DNA of 36,786 bases from Phenylobacterium sp. (GTDB lineage: Bacteria > Pseudomonadota > Alphaproteobacteria > Caulobacterales > Caulobacteraceae): NCBI RefSeq assembly GCF_025351295.1, contig NZ_JANXWD010000042.1:1-36786 (forward strand), written 5' to 3'. The position numbers and the translations under genes were made by a program. Positions 1 to 7,232 of the stretch are shown here, in pieces. Position 1 is the first letter of the stretch. Every line of letters starts with the position of its first letter. Under the pieces are notes generated by a model. That model saw only the letters and a program-made list of their open reading frames with translations, was not told where the DNA came from and did not search any database.

Positions 1-172
1 CCAGGCTCATTGCGTTGAGCGAGAAGCGGATCAGGAAAGCGTGGGGATTGGCGGCCGCGGCCCACTCTTGATCAGAGATCGCCTTCAGGTCTTGCGGGTT
101 CCACGGTTCAAAGGTCTGTTGCGCGAGCCACTCGGAGGTGACCGGGGCGTCGAGATCGGCGACTTGTGGCAT
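1..172 (-). CDS. Hypothetical protein, N-terminal part only
   Basis: Reading frame on the minus strand that begins at ATG 172-170 and stays open to the window edge, so only about 57 residues are visible. It starts MPQVADLDAPVTSEW and is rich in Trp, Gln and acidic residues, with no signal peptide or membrane segment. A good ribosome binding site (AAGGA, about 6 bases upstream of the ATG) supports the start. I do not recognise the family. A short inverted repeat and a possible promoter lie upstream. It points away from the HNH nuclease gene's start and follows it in the same direction, so the two could be co-transcribed, although a hairpin separates them. Confidence 0.6.
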   Translation of the reverse strand, partial: MPQVADLDAPVTSEWLAQQTFEPWNPQDLKAISDQEWAAAANPHAFLIRFSLNAMSL

Positions 173-192
173 TCGATTTCCTTCGTGAATGT

Positions 193-209
193 GGTGTTGC
201 AACAACACC
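193..209. promoter_or_regulatory. Short inverted repeat, possible operator
   Basis: A perfect 7-base inverted repeat (GGTGTTG, CAA, CAACACC) sits 21-37 bases before the ATG of the partial minus-strand gene. Its position within a leader would suit an operator or a small RNA hairpin. Nothing else supports a specific regulator. Confidence 0.3.
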
Positions 210-275
210 ATCAGATCACCGCTCGCGAGGCCTAGTCGAGACGTGGGTAGGACCGTGGGTAGCGGCACCGCCGAA

Positions 276-303
276 CTTTTAGTGCATTGATTTTACGACA
301 CAA
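276..303 (-). promoter_or_regulatory. Possible promoter for the partial gene at the left edge
   Basis: Minus strand: TTGTGT at 303-298 and TAAAAG at 281-276, spacer 16, in the most AT-rich part of this intergenic region. Both boxes are only partial matches to the housekeeping consensus. A tandem 8-mer (GTGGGTAG at 243-250 and 255-262) lies just downstream. Weak call. Confidence 0.22.
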
Positions 304-316
304 TTACGGAAATTCA

Positions 317-333
317 GCGGACACCCCGTCCGC
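317..333 (-). terminator. Hairpin just after the HNH nuclease gene
   Basis: A perfect 6-base stem (GCGGAC/GTCCGC) with a 5-base loop starts 3 bases beyond the stop codon of the minus-strand HNH gene. No run of T follows, so it may stabilise the 3' end rather than act as a classical intrinsic terminator. Confidence 0.4.
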
Positions 334-336
334 CAA

Positions 337-1257
337 CTAGGCGGCCAGAAAACACTCGCGATGTCGTTCCACATAGGCCGGATGGGGCCATAGGGCCGTG
401 TTCGCAGGTAACTGGATCCGATCCAACTGCTTTTCAAACAGGACCCGTAGCTCCGCCGGCACCTTGTTGTGCGAGACGAGCAGCCTGTAGTCGTCGGTCA
501 ACGAGATCAGGTGCCGATCGAACAGCCAATGGATCGTGCCTGATAGCGCAATGCCGTTCTGGATCACGTCCGGGCCGCCTTCACCCACGCCCCAGATGTG
601 CGCAGCCTGCACCTCAGAGCGCCCACCGCCATTGATGATCCGCAGGCCGGTGACCGCGCAACGGTCCTCGTACGCTGCGCAGACCTGGCGACGGAAGTTG
701 GCGTCCCGAATCTTGCGATTGACCAGCATCTGCTCGACGCGCCGAACCTGGTCCAGGCCTGGCGCGGCATCGTACTCGAAGGGCGCCTGCGCCTCTGCGA
801 CGCCGACCAGCCCGAGGCGGACGGCGTTCTCCGGCGCCAGGGTGTCCTGGAGGCCGGCGCCGACAATGGCCGCGAAATCGGCATCCGAGAGCGGTCGCAT
901 CGACTTGTTCTGCAGCGAGGCGCCCACCCGGCTCGGATCGGCGACCGCGCGCAGCGGCGTCTCCCAATAGCCCTGCCCGAGGCCCGCGAACGGCACGGGC
1001 CGATCGAACGGCAGATACTCGCCCATGACGGCGTAGGCATGGTTGGCGCGCAGCGGATCGGCCTCGACCCGCAGCACCCTGGCGACGGCGATGTAGGCGC
1101 GTCGCCCCCCGTTGCGCTGTGGCTCGCGATAGACGATCCAGTCGCCCACGGCACCTTCCGCGGCCGCCAGATAGTTGCTCTGGGTCGGGAAGTGGTAGCG
1201 CTGGACAATTTCGTCGTCGTAGCCGGAGTTCGGCTTGGTGTCGAAGACGGCTTTCAC
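337..1257 (-). CDS. HNH endonuclease (HNH_2 type), possible modification-dependent restriction enzyme
   Basis: 306 residues, GTG start at 1257; an in-frame stop 16 bases upstream restricts the choice of start. The C-terminal part carries an HNH_2-type nuclease fold: C200 in CAVTGL, H220 in AAHIWG, N234 and H243 in IHWLFD, matching the family pattern of a His-His-Asn-His centre followed by FD. The first ~100 residues (GDWIVY, RRAYIAVARV, YLPFDRPVPF) resemble PUA/EVE-type modules that read modified bases and are fused to HNH nucleases in some type IV restriction enzymes. That resemblance is from memory and is inference. No methyltransferase lies nearby, which fits a stand-alone modification-dependent nuclease. 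An SOS-type box lies about 110 bases upstream in the divergent intergenic region. The nuclease call is firm; the substrate is not. Confidence 0.82.
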   Translation of the reverse strand: MKAVFDTKPNSGYDDEIVQRYHFPTQSNYLAAAEGAVGDWIVYREPQRNGGRRAYIAVARVLRVEADPLRANHAYAVMGEYLPFDRPVPFAGLGQGYWETPLRAVADPSRVGASLQNKSMRPLSDADFAAIVGAGLQDTLAPENAVRLGLVGVAEAQAPFEYDAAPGLDQVRRVEQMLVNRKIRDANFRRQVCAAYEDRCAVTGLRIINGGGRSEVQAAHIWGVGEGGPDVIQNGIALSGTIHWLFDRHLISLTDDYRLLVSHNKVPAELRVLFEKQLDRIQLPANTALWPHPAYVERHRECFLAA

Positions 1258-1364
1258 GGCTGCAGTGGAGCTTCAGCCGGCGGCCCGGTCAATGCCTCGC
1301 GCGAGCCCTCTTCTCCCCTCCGATTTCGCATAACACCCGTAGGCAGAAATGCGCCAGCGCGTTT

Positions 1365-1379
1365 GTTCCTATTGTGTTC
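1365..1379 (+). promoter_or_regulatory. LexA (SOS) box, alphaproteobacterial type
   Basis: GTTC-CTATTGT-GTTC: two GTTC half sites with exactly 7 bases between them, the direct-repeat operator known for LexA in alphaproteobacteria. It ends against a TTGACA -35 hexamer, so bound LexA would cover the promoter. It lies between the divergent HNH nuclease and the toxin-like gene. Which of them it controls is not decided by sequence; the promoter boxes read towards the toxin-like gene. Confidence 0.6.
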
Positions 1380-1408
1380 TTGACAGGCCTGGGCGTTTTC
1401 GGCATGAT
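1380..1408 (+). promoter_or_regulatory. Possible sigma-70 promoter overlapping the SOS box
   Basis: A perfect TTGACA at 1380-1385, spacer 17, then CATGAT at 1403-1408 (four of six matches to the -10 consensus). It reads to the right, towards the toxin-like gene at 1543, leaving a leader of about 125 bases. Confidence 0.4.
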
Positions 1409-1542
1409 GCTGATAGCGTGACGTTTTGCGTCCGGCTGCGTTGAACGCACCGGACTACGCGCGCTCCCAACCCACCGAAACACTGTCCGCCCCGCCTGGC
1501 CATAGGTGCGGCGTGCATAGCCATGCCTGATGGAGAGCAGCC

Positions 1543-2529
1543 ATGCCCACTGACCCGATCGATCCCGCCAGCCTTGAGGGTGATGAGCTCACCCGCTGGT
1601 ATCTCCGGTCGCCTGATGAAATTGAACACGAACGCCAAGCCCGGTAGGCTCAACGTAACCGGGCTTTCTTCAACCCTTCCGCGGGGCAGGACATTGATCC
1701 GGGTTTTGCCATCCGGTCACCGCAGTCCCAGCGTGATATAGACCCAGGCTTCGCCATCACAGGCGGCAGGCCGGGGCAGGAGATCGATCCGGGTTTCGAC
1801 GCGGTTCCCATCGGCCTCAACCGCTGGCGCATCGACCCGACGAGTCCCGATCGCGCAGCGCCGCCTTTAACCCCATTGGGCGTCGACAACGGCACCTCAG
1901 CCACCACTGTCGTCTCGCCTGCGCTTTCAGGAGCTGCCCCGCCACAGCGACCCGATCCCAGCCAGACAAATGTGTTTGAGACAGGGCCCGATGGGAAACT
2001 TCGCCCCATTCCGGGCTGGCACACGACCGGTCCGTTCGACTTCCCGGCCTGGTCTCACAACATCAACTGGGGCGGCGTCGGCAAGGACCTCGGAAATATT
2101 GCAAGCGGGGCAGCCGACTTCATGGGAGCCGGCGCTGTGGCCGAGGCTGTCGTCAAGCATCTGGGCTACGACGTCGGCGGCGCGGTCATTCGCGGGATTG
2201 TTCAAGGGCGCCACCCTTGGCCAAGATTTATGGGAGGCCCTGCCGAGCAGGAGCTCGCGCGGCTTCATAAGAGCTTGCACAGCAAATTCCATAGCCAGCT
2301 AGGCGCGGCGCTGAAGCAGGCCGGCTTTCCCCGCGTCGGCGGTATCGGCGGGGCCACAGAGGACTGGGCGGCGCATTTCAAATTGAATCCCGAGAGTTTT
2401 GACAAAGCGGTCGATGTGCTGCGGGATACGACCCGTCAATTCGACAAGAAGAACGGGACCTGGATTTCAAAATATCTGGACAGGGCGCTCCCCGCGGCGA
2501 AATCTCCTCCACCAAAACCGGGAAGCTAA
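1543..2529 (+). pseudogene. Polymorphic-toxin-like protein interrupted by an in-frame TAG
   Basis: One frame runs from ATG 1543 (GGAGAG binding site at 1532-1537) to TAA 2527-2529 with a single stop, TAG at 1645-1647, after residue 34. Protein-like sequence continues directly on both sides: ...EIEHERQAR, stop, AQRNRAFFNPS... The unbroken product would be about 328 residues. After the N-terminal block (DELTRWYLRSPDEIE) come three repeats of the form IDPGF, then a C-terminal domain with GRHPWPRFMGG and an H-rich helix (LHKSLHSKFHSQL), a layout I associate with nuclease-type C-terminal domains of polymorphic toxins. The downstream half (from about 1876, TTG/GTG starts) could only be made by internal initiation. 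An intact immunity-like gene follows after 11 bases. A CAG-to-TAG change or a sequencing error would explain the break. Function is inference; the interrupted frame is seen directly. Confidence 0.65.
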
Positions 2530-2540
2530 CGGAGAATTGA

Positions 2541-3155
2541 GTGACGGGCGCGAAGCGGTCAGAAAATCGCTGGCTCTGGTATTCTTCAAAGACCCCCAAG
2601 TGCGTTCCATTGGACCGCGACGCATATCCATCGACGACTTACGATGGCATGCCCGTTCCCTGGCCGAAATGGGCTTGCAAGGCTCCTGACGGCGGCATCC
2701 ACGCGAGCTCCTCCGTTGGACAAATCGACGTTCATGTAAGCGCGACGCCGCGCGATCGAGATGAGGTCACCTGGACGTGTGACTTTCAGATTCGCGTCGT
2801 TTCTCGGCAATGGCTCGCGGAAATCGAGGACCTCGTCGACGGCCGCAAGGTTTGCGTCGGACGCCTCTACCTGCGTGGCAAGGAATTGAAGGACTGGGCG
2901 ACCCTACACGAAGTCAATTCGCCTGCCTTGTTCGCCAGCGAAGGTCGGGCAAAGACCTGCCCGATCTGCAACCACCACTATACGACCCTGCATGGGTCCG
3001 TATCCTTCCTTGATCGCGCCGTCGCCGATCGGCCGCTCATTCTCGCCGGCAATGGCATTTTCATCAGCGAGGCGGAGGTTGCTCGCCGCAACCTCCGCAC
3101 GCCGTCTGGCGTGTTCAAGCCGCGGGTTATCCGCTTCACGGGCCCTGACACTTAA
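2541..3155 (+). CDS. Putative immunity protein of the upstream toxin-like gene
   Basis: 204 residues, GTG start preceded by GGAGA, 11 bases after the toxin-like frame ends, so the two form a tight pair in the usual toxin-then-immunity order. No signal peptide or membrane segment, as expected for a cytosolic immunity factor. The N-terminal half is Trp/Pro rich (NRWLWYSS, MPVPWPKWAC). A CxxC element (CPICNHHY) sits near residue 140, and the C-terminal stretch ILAGNGIFISE recalls the ends of Imm11-like and SitI-like immunity proteins. I cannot assign a named family. Base composition is less GC-rich than the backbone, in line with an accessory segment. The gene itself is well supported; the immunity role rests on position and general features. 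Confidence 0.6.
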   Translation: MTGAKRSENRWLWYSSKTPKCVPLDRDAYPSTTYDGMPVPWPKWACKAPDGGIHASSSVGQIDVHVSATPRDRDEVTWTCDFQIRVVSRQWLAEIEDLVDGRKVCVGRLYLRGKELKDWATLHEVNSPALFASEGRAKTCPICNHHYTTLHGSVSFLDRAVADRPLILAGNGIFISEAEVARRNLRTPSGVFKPRVIRFTGPDT

Positions 3156-3167
3156 GGAGCGAGCGCG

Positions 3168-3399
3168 GTGAGTGGCTGGAGCCTAGTTTCAGTCCGACTG
3201 CCTCCACCGCCACTCGAGCGGCGAAGTCGTCTCTGAAATCCCTGATCAAACACAAGACGCGCAATTCGCGCCGTTATTCGGCGCGGAACCGCCCGACGTT
3301 TGCGCCTATGCGACCGCAGTCAGCCCTACCTATGCGCTGATAACCCGCCCGTCTCTGGCGACCCACGATTCAGTGCAGTTACTCCACGGCTACCGATGA
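3168..3399 (+). pseudogene. Decayed small reading frame after the immunity gene
   Basis: AAGGAG at 3155-3160 is followed by GTG 3168, which opens a frame that stops after 22 codons (MSGWSLVSVRLPPPP...). A second frame, 3187-3399, is open for 70 codons without its own start and reads like protein (EVVSEIPDQTQ, YATAVSPTYALITRPS, VQLLHGYR). One frameshift between 3187 and 3235 would join them into a product of about 77 residues. This may be what is left of another immunity or accessory gene. The remainder of the 396-base gap up to the PEP-CTERM gene holds a short direct repeat and a hairpin and nothing else I can identify. Confidence 0.3.
3195..3212 (+). repeat. 18-bp direct repeat, left copy
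   Basis: The 18-mer starting CGACTGCC and ending ACCGCCA is identical to bases 4510-4527. The two copies flank the PEP-CTERM gene. Weak similarity continues for roughly 20 bases beyond the right edge of each copy with small gaps. Confidence 0.5.
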
Positions 3400-3516
3400 C
3401 GTCCATTGCTACGCGACGGATGTAGACCCCTGGCCGATCCGATCGCGGAACGATCACGTACCCGGACCGGTCGAGCTAGCCAGCCAAAGACCGATGCGCC
3501 AGGAGCCGTCCTTGGT

Positions 3517-3535
3517 GTCCGGGCCGCAACCGGAC
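3517..3535 (-). terminator. Hairpin after the PEP-CTERM gene
   Basis: A perfect 6-base stem (GTCCGG/CCGGAC) with a 7-base loop begins 17 bases past the stop of the minus-strand PEP-CTERM gene. No T run, so terminator function is tentative. Confidence 0.4.
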
Positions 3536-3551
3536 CTTCCAACGCCTCGCC

Positions 3552-4262
3552 TCAGGCGGCCGCGACACGCCGGCGGCGTATCGCGACGCCAACGATCCCG
3601 AAGCCCGCGAGCATGATCGTCCAACTCGCGGGCTCGGGCACGGCGTCGGTCGAGGCCAGACCGCTCCACAGCGCGAGGGCGTCGATGGTTCCGTAGCGGT
3701 TGGAGTAGCGATACAACTCCCGAAAGTCGGCGTCATAGGCGGTGATACCGGTCGTTCTGCTGACGAACAACGTCGACCCGTCGGTGGCCAGGCTGTTGGC
3801 GTTATAGCCGAGGTCGAAAGCGTCGGTGTAGCTCAGGTCGGCCGCATTGAGGTTGAGGACCGTCGAGCCCGTCGGCAGGTTCAGGATCGCGTGAACCACG
3901 CCGCCCGACAGCGCAAGCGCGTCGATCGTTCCGTAGGGGTTGGAGTAGTGGTACAGCTCCTGAAAGTCGGCGTCATAGGCGGTGATACCGGTCGCTCTGC
4001 TGACGAACAACGTCGACCCGTTGGTGGCCAGGCTGTTGGCGCTATATCCGGTGTCGAAAGCGCGGGTGAAGCTCAGGTCGCCCGCATTGAGGTTGAGGAC
4101 CGTCGCGCCGGTCGGCAGCTTCAGGATCGCAGCAAGCTTGGCTTCGGACGCCGCTGCGCCGGAGGTGGGCAACATGCTGATGGTCATCGCGCCCAGGACA
4201 GCGCTGCAGGTGTTGGCGATAAAACCCAATGACGTTCTCACGCCGGCCGCGGTCACTTTCAT
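3552..4262 (-). CDS. PEP-CTERM sorting-signal protein with two tandem repeats
   Basis: 236 residues from ATG 4262, chosen because GGAGG lies 6-10 bases upstream and a signal peptide follows directly (MKVTAAGVRTSL... to about AAASEA); a longer open frame upstream lacks these. The mature part is two 80-residue repeats (LPTGATVLNLNA..., ITAYDADF, YSNPYGTIDALAL), a beta-propeller or beta-strand-like pattern. The C-terminus is a textbook PEP-CTERM tail: VPEPASW, a hydrophobic helix, then RRRR. Such proteins are exported by Sec and processed by an exosortase (EpsH/XrtA type) during exopolysaccharide or surface matrix production. No exosortase gene is in the window, so the enzyme must be encoded elsewhere. 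The ligand of the repeats is unknown. Confidence 0.85.
   Translation of the reverse strand: MKVTAAGVRTSLGFIANTCSAVLGAMTISMLPTSGAAASEAKLAAILKLPTGATVLNLNAGDLSFTRAFDTGYSANSLATNGSTLFVSRATGITAYDADFQELYHYSNPYGTIDALALSGGVVHAILNLPTGSTVLNLNAADLSYTDAFDLGYNANSLATDGSTLFVSRTTGITAYDADFRELYRYSNRYGTIDALALWSGLASTDAVPEPASWTIMLAGFGIVGVAIRRRRVAAA
3661..4140 (-). repeat. 240-bp tandem duplication inside the PEP-CTERM gene
   Basis: Bases 3661-3900 and 3901-4140 align without gaps at a period of exactly 240 bases (80 codons), with long identical blocks such as around 3727-3752 and 3967-3992. Identity looks high by eye. This indicates a recent in-frame duplication or ongoing homogenisation. Confidence 0.85.
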
Positions 4263-4563
4263 ACGCCCCTCCAACACGCTTGCGGCTGCATCAGCCATGC
4301 CTGGAGTTGAGCACGCGCGGTGTCGTCCCGACAGGTTGGCAGGGTGATCGAAAGCTGATCTTTTGCCGATAATTTCTGATTTCGAGCTCCGCCCGTGGGG
4401 CACCCCAGTCACCGGAAGCTTCCACCGCAGTTAAGGTGGCGAGGTCAGAATTTCGCTATCAAAAGCAAGCTGGGGCTCTGCGAAGCCAAGCTGGAGATTT
4501 GTTGCCGTGCGACTGCCTCCACCGCCAGGCCTCCCTGCGATCGGCGAGGTTCCGCAGCCTGAC
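4263..4563. other. Intergenic stretch between the PEP-CTERM gene and the DUF2256 gene
   Basis: About 300 bases without a convincing gene. It must hold the promoter of the minus-strand PEP-CTERM gene; the most AT-rich part is 4360-4385, but I find no clear -35/-10 pair. It also contains the right copy of the 18-bp repeat (4510-4527). The plus-strand frames across it are shadows of the genes to the right. Confidence 0.5.
4510..4527 (+). repeat. 18-bp direct repeat, right copy
   Basis: Identical to bases 3195-3212. Together the copies bracket about 1.3 kb containing the PEP-CTERM gene. No transposase or target-site pattern accompanies them. Confidence 0.5.
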
Positions 4564-4707
4564 CTATCGTCGACGACGGCAGGCGTCCGAGCAATATCGC
4601 ACCTCGTCCCAGACCTTGCTCCACTTCTTGCGCCAGGCGAATGGCCGTCGGCAGACCACGCAGATCTTGGTCGGCAGGTCAGACTTGGCGACCCGCTTCG
4701 CCTTCAC
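4564..4707 (-). CDS. DUF2256 zinc-ribbon protein
   Basis: Only 47 residues, GTG start at 4707 that overlaps the photolyase stop in a GTGA junction, so the two are translationally coupled. Sequence pattern: basic N-terminus, [37 protein letters not shown]. The two Cys pairs (CxxC and CxxxC) form a likely zinc ribbon and the WRKKW...VRYCS core is the DUF2256 signature. DUF2256 genes are commonly found next to cryptochrome/photolyase-related genes; their role is unknown. A DNA- or RNA-binding accessory is a fair guess from the charge. The start is set by the overlap. Confidence 0.85.
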   Translation of the reverse strand: MKAKRVAKSDLPTKICVVCRRPFAWRKKWSKVWDEVRYCSDACRRRR

Positions 4708-6248
4708 AGGCGTCCCTCGCGCATGGCGACAACGTGCGCCTCCGCCTGGGTTCGCAAGGCCTCCTGCCTGTCCGCGCCCATCCTGTCCCAGTTGGCGTAG
4801 ACATAGGGGATCCGCGCGTTGCGGCTGAACCGCTCCCGGTGACGCGCCATGAAGTCCCAGTAGAGGGCGTTGAACGGACAGGCGCGATCCCCGACTGCGA
4901 CAGTGGGATCGTAGGCGCATCCCTGGCAGAAATCGCTCATCCGACGGATATAGGCGCCGCTGGCCGCATAGGGCTTGGAGGCGAGCAGCCCACCGTCGGC
5001 GTGCAGCGCCATGCCGAGGGTGTTGGGCAACTCGACCCACTCATAGGCGTCCGCGTACACGGCCAGATACCATTCGTGGACCGCCTTGGGCTCCAGCCCC
5101 ATCAACAGCGCGAAGTTGCCGGTGACCATTAGGCGCTGGATGTGGTGCGAGTAGGCATGGTCGTAGGTATGCGCCAGGGCCTCGCGCAGGCAGGCCATCT
5201 TGGTCTCGCCGCTCCAGTAGAACCACGGCAGCGGCTCATGGGCGTCGAGCGCGTTGCGCTCGGCGTAGCCCGGCATGAAGCGCCAGTAGACGCCCCGCAC
5301 ATACTCCCGCCACCCCAGGATCTGGCGGATGAACCCCTCGGCGGCGTTGAGCGGGGCATGTCCTGCCCGAAACGCGGCCTCCGCCCCGCGGCAGACCTCC
5401 ATCGGATAGAGCAGGCCAGCGTTGATGTAGGCCGCCAGCAGCGAGTGGCGCAGGTAGGGCTCGCCCCGCACCATGGCGTCCTGGTAGTCGCCGAAGCTGG
5501 GCAGGATATGGGCGATGAAATGCTCCAGCTCGCGCAACGCCTGGCGGCGCGTCACCGCGAAGTGGAAGGGCTCGAGCCGGCCGTAGCCGTCGGGAAAGCG
5601 CCGCCTCACCAGATCGAGCACGTCCAAGGTGGTCGCGTCCTTCCGGAAGCTCAGCCGGGGCGGCGAGTCGAGGCCGGCCTTCGGCGGCTTGCGGTTTTCG
5701 GCATCGAAGTTCCAGCGCCCGCCGGCCGGCTTGCCGTCGGGCTCCATTAGGATGTCGTATCGGCGGCGCATCTCCCGATAGAAGTACTCCATTCGCAGCT
5801 CGCGCCGATCCCCCGCCCAGTCGTCGAACTCCGCGTGCGAGCACAGGAAGCGGGTGTCCGGCAGGATGTCGAGCGGAGCGGGCAACACGAGCCGCAGCGC
5901 CTCGAAGCCTTCGCGCAGGCGCCATTCGCCCGGCTCGGTGATGGCGACCCGCTCCGGCCTCAGCGCCTCAACCGCGCGCAGGATTTCCCCATCCAGGCTC
6001 TGGGTGTTGCCGTCGTCCTCCAGCGCGACGTAGCGGACGGCGTATCCAGCCGACCGAAGCGCCTGCGCATGGTGGCGCATCGCGGAGAACACGAAGGCGA
6101 TCTTCTTGACGTGATGGCGGACGTAGGACGCCTCGGCCATGACCTCGGCCAGCAGGAAGACGTCGTTCGCCTTGTCGGCGCTGGCCACGATTTCGAGCCG
6201 CGACGACAGTTGGTCGCCAAGGATCACGCGCAAGACAGACCTGGCCAA
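4704..6248 (-). CDS. phrB: Iron-sulfur bacterial cryptochrome/(6-4) photolyase
   Basis: 514 residues of the FeS-BCP/PhrB family, which repairs (6-4) photoproducts in UV-damaged DNA using light, FAD, a lumazine-type antenna and a 4Fe-4S cluster. N-terminal antenna domain begins [10 protein letters not shown]. The FAD-binding helical domain contains [15 protein letters not shown] and [17 protein letters not shown]. The cluster ligands are visible as C353, C441, C444 (DFCQGC) and C457 ([12 protein letters not shown]), with the same spacing as in Agrobacterium PhrB (350, 438, 441, 454). TTG at 6248 is preceded by GAGGG; a TTG at 6233 is an alternative start. It overlaps the DUF2256 gene downstream by 4 bases. 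No SOS box or light-regulator site is visible in the 54-base upstream gap. Confidence 0.95.
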   Translation of the reverse strand: MARSVLRVILGDQLSSRLEIVASADKANDVFLLAEVMAEASYVRHHVKKIAFVFSAMRHHAQALRSAGYAVRYVALEDDGNTQSLDGEILRAVEALRPERVAITEPGEWRLREGFEALRLVLPAPLDILPDTRFLCSHAEFDDWAGDRRELRMEYFYREMRRRYDILMEPDGKPAGGRWNFDAENRKPPKAGLDSPPRLSFRKDATTLDVLDLVRRRFPDGYGRLEPFHFAVTRRQALRELEHFIAHILPSFGDYQDAMVRGEPYLRHSLLAAYINAGLLYPMEVCRGAEAAFRAGHAPLNAAEGFIRQILGWREYVRGVYWRFMPGYAERNALDAHEPLPWFYWSGETKMACLREALAHTYDHAYSHHIQRLMVTGNFALLMGLEPKAVHEWYLAVYADAYEWVELPNTLGMALHADGGLLASKPYAASGAYIRRMSDFCQGCAYDPTVAVGDRACPFNALYWDFMARHRERFSRNARIPYVYANWDRMGADRQEALRTQAEAHVVAMREGRL

Positions 6249-6302
6249 GCAGCCCTCAAGTGGTTTCGGCTATCGGTGGTTCATATAGTGGTGTCGTCGC
6301 GT

Positions 6303-7232
6303 CTACTGGGGCAGTTCGACCCGCTTGAAGCGCCGACCGTTCGCGGCCGGATCGTCGGCCTCGATCACGGTCGCGATGCTGCCGGGCCCGATGCGGGACG
6401 GATCGCCATCGCCGTCGAGCTGCGCCGTGGCCATGCCGGCGCCGGCCGACGTCACGTTGTAGCGCAGCGTGGTGGCGCCATCGGCGCTGGTGGCCATGAC
6501 GATCGTGCCCAGGGTCAGCATCGGCGCGCCATAGCTCAGCTGGATCTGCCGCCCGTCGCCGCCTGTGACCCTCATCGGAACCAGGTGGAAGGCGACCTGT
6601 CGGGCGACGGCCAACGCCACCTCATGCTGCAACTGGGTGTAGAGCGCCTGGCCCGACTGGCTGCTGGTCGCCCGGAAGCCGCCGGTGCTGATGTCCGATC
6701 CGGTCTCCAGGCTCTTGGTGAGCAGGGCGCCGTAGACGATCCGGCCCGCGGCGTCGCGCACGGTCACGTCCATGTTCACAAACATCTTGCTGGAGGAGAT
6801 CGAATAGCCGTCACGGCTCGACGGCGCGCCAGGGGCCGGTCCGCCCTCCCCGCCGACGTCGGAGATGCGGCCGGACACCACATAGGTCGCGCCGCCAGGT
6901 TTCACGATGAACTTGCCCGACGACGCCAGCGCGGCTTCGAGACTGGTCCGGATCGAGGCGAAATTATCGACGCAGTCGCGGACCAGCCAGGTCCGCCAGC
7001 TCGACGCAGCGGCGATGACATAGGGGCTGACGACGACGGCGGAGCGACCTTCGCTCTCCTGGTAGAGATTGCAGGTCCGCTCGCTGGTGATCCGGCCGAC
7101 GCCGATCGATGGCCCGCCGCGCGGCTGCGCCTGGGCGCCGGTGGCGAAGGCCAGGAGGCTGGCGACCGCGGCCAGGGCGATCCGCCGCCGGTGGTGGCCT
7201 GGGGAGGTCTCGATCGACATGGCGGCGCTCAC
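6303..7232 (-). CDS. Exported protein, second gene of a CsgG-like pair
   Basis: 309 residues from GTG 7232, which overlaps the CsgG-like gene's stop (GTGA); ATG at 7220 is a possible alternative. A signal peptide is clear (RRRIALAAVASLLAFATGAQAQ). The mature part has the layout of CsgG-family proteins: a strand-rich core with SLEAALASSGKFIV and ATYVVSGRISDV, an MFVNMDVTVRDA strand, and a C-terminal beta module that starts IQLSYGAPML, parallel to IVLNYGEGAV in its neighbour. Overall similarity to its neighbour is too low to call by eye beyond that. It is likely periplasmic or outer-membrane associated and works with the CsgG-like protein. The exact family is not recognised. Confidence 0.7.
   Translation of the reverse strand: MSAAMSIETSPGHHRRRIALAAVASLLAFATGAQAQPRGGPSIGVGRITSERTCNLYQESEGRSAVVVSPYVIAAASSWRTWLVRDCVDNFASIRTSLEAALASSGKFIVKPGGATYVVSGRISDVGGEGGPAPGAPSSRDGYSISSSKMFVNMDVTVRDAAGRIVYGALLTKSLETGSDISTGGFRATSSQSGQALYTQLQHEVALAVARQVAFHLVPMRVTGGDGRQIQLSYGAPMLTLGTIVMATSADGATTLRYNVTSAGAGMATAQLDGDGDPSRIGPGSIATVIEADDPAANGRRFKRVELPQ

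Noticed and set aside
243..262. Tandem 8-mer GTGGGTAG
   Set aside because: Too short and without an adjacent integrase or tRNA to be called an attachment site.
1650..2024. 124-codon minus-strand frame with repeated KPGS units
   Set aside because: The repeats are the reverse reading of the IDPGF repeats of the toxin-like gene; no binding site.
4263..4412. 50-residue upstream extension of the PEP-CTERM gene
   Set aside because: It precedes a clear signal peptide and a strong binding site at 4262, so it is not translated as part of the protein.
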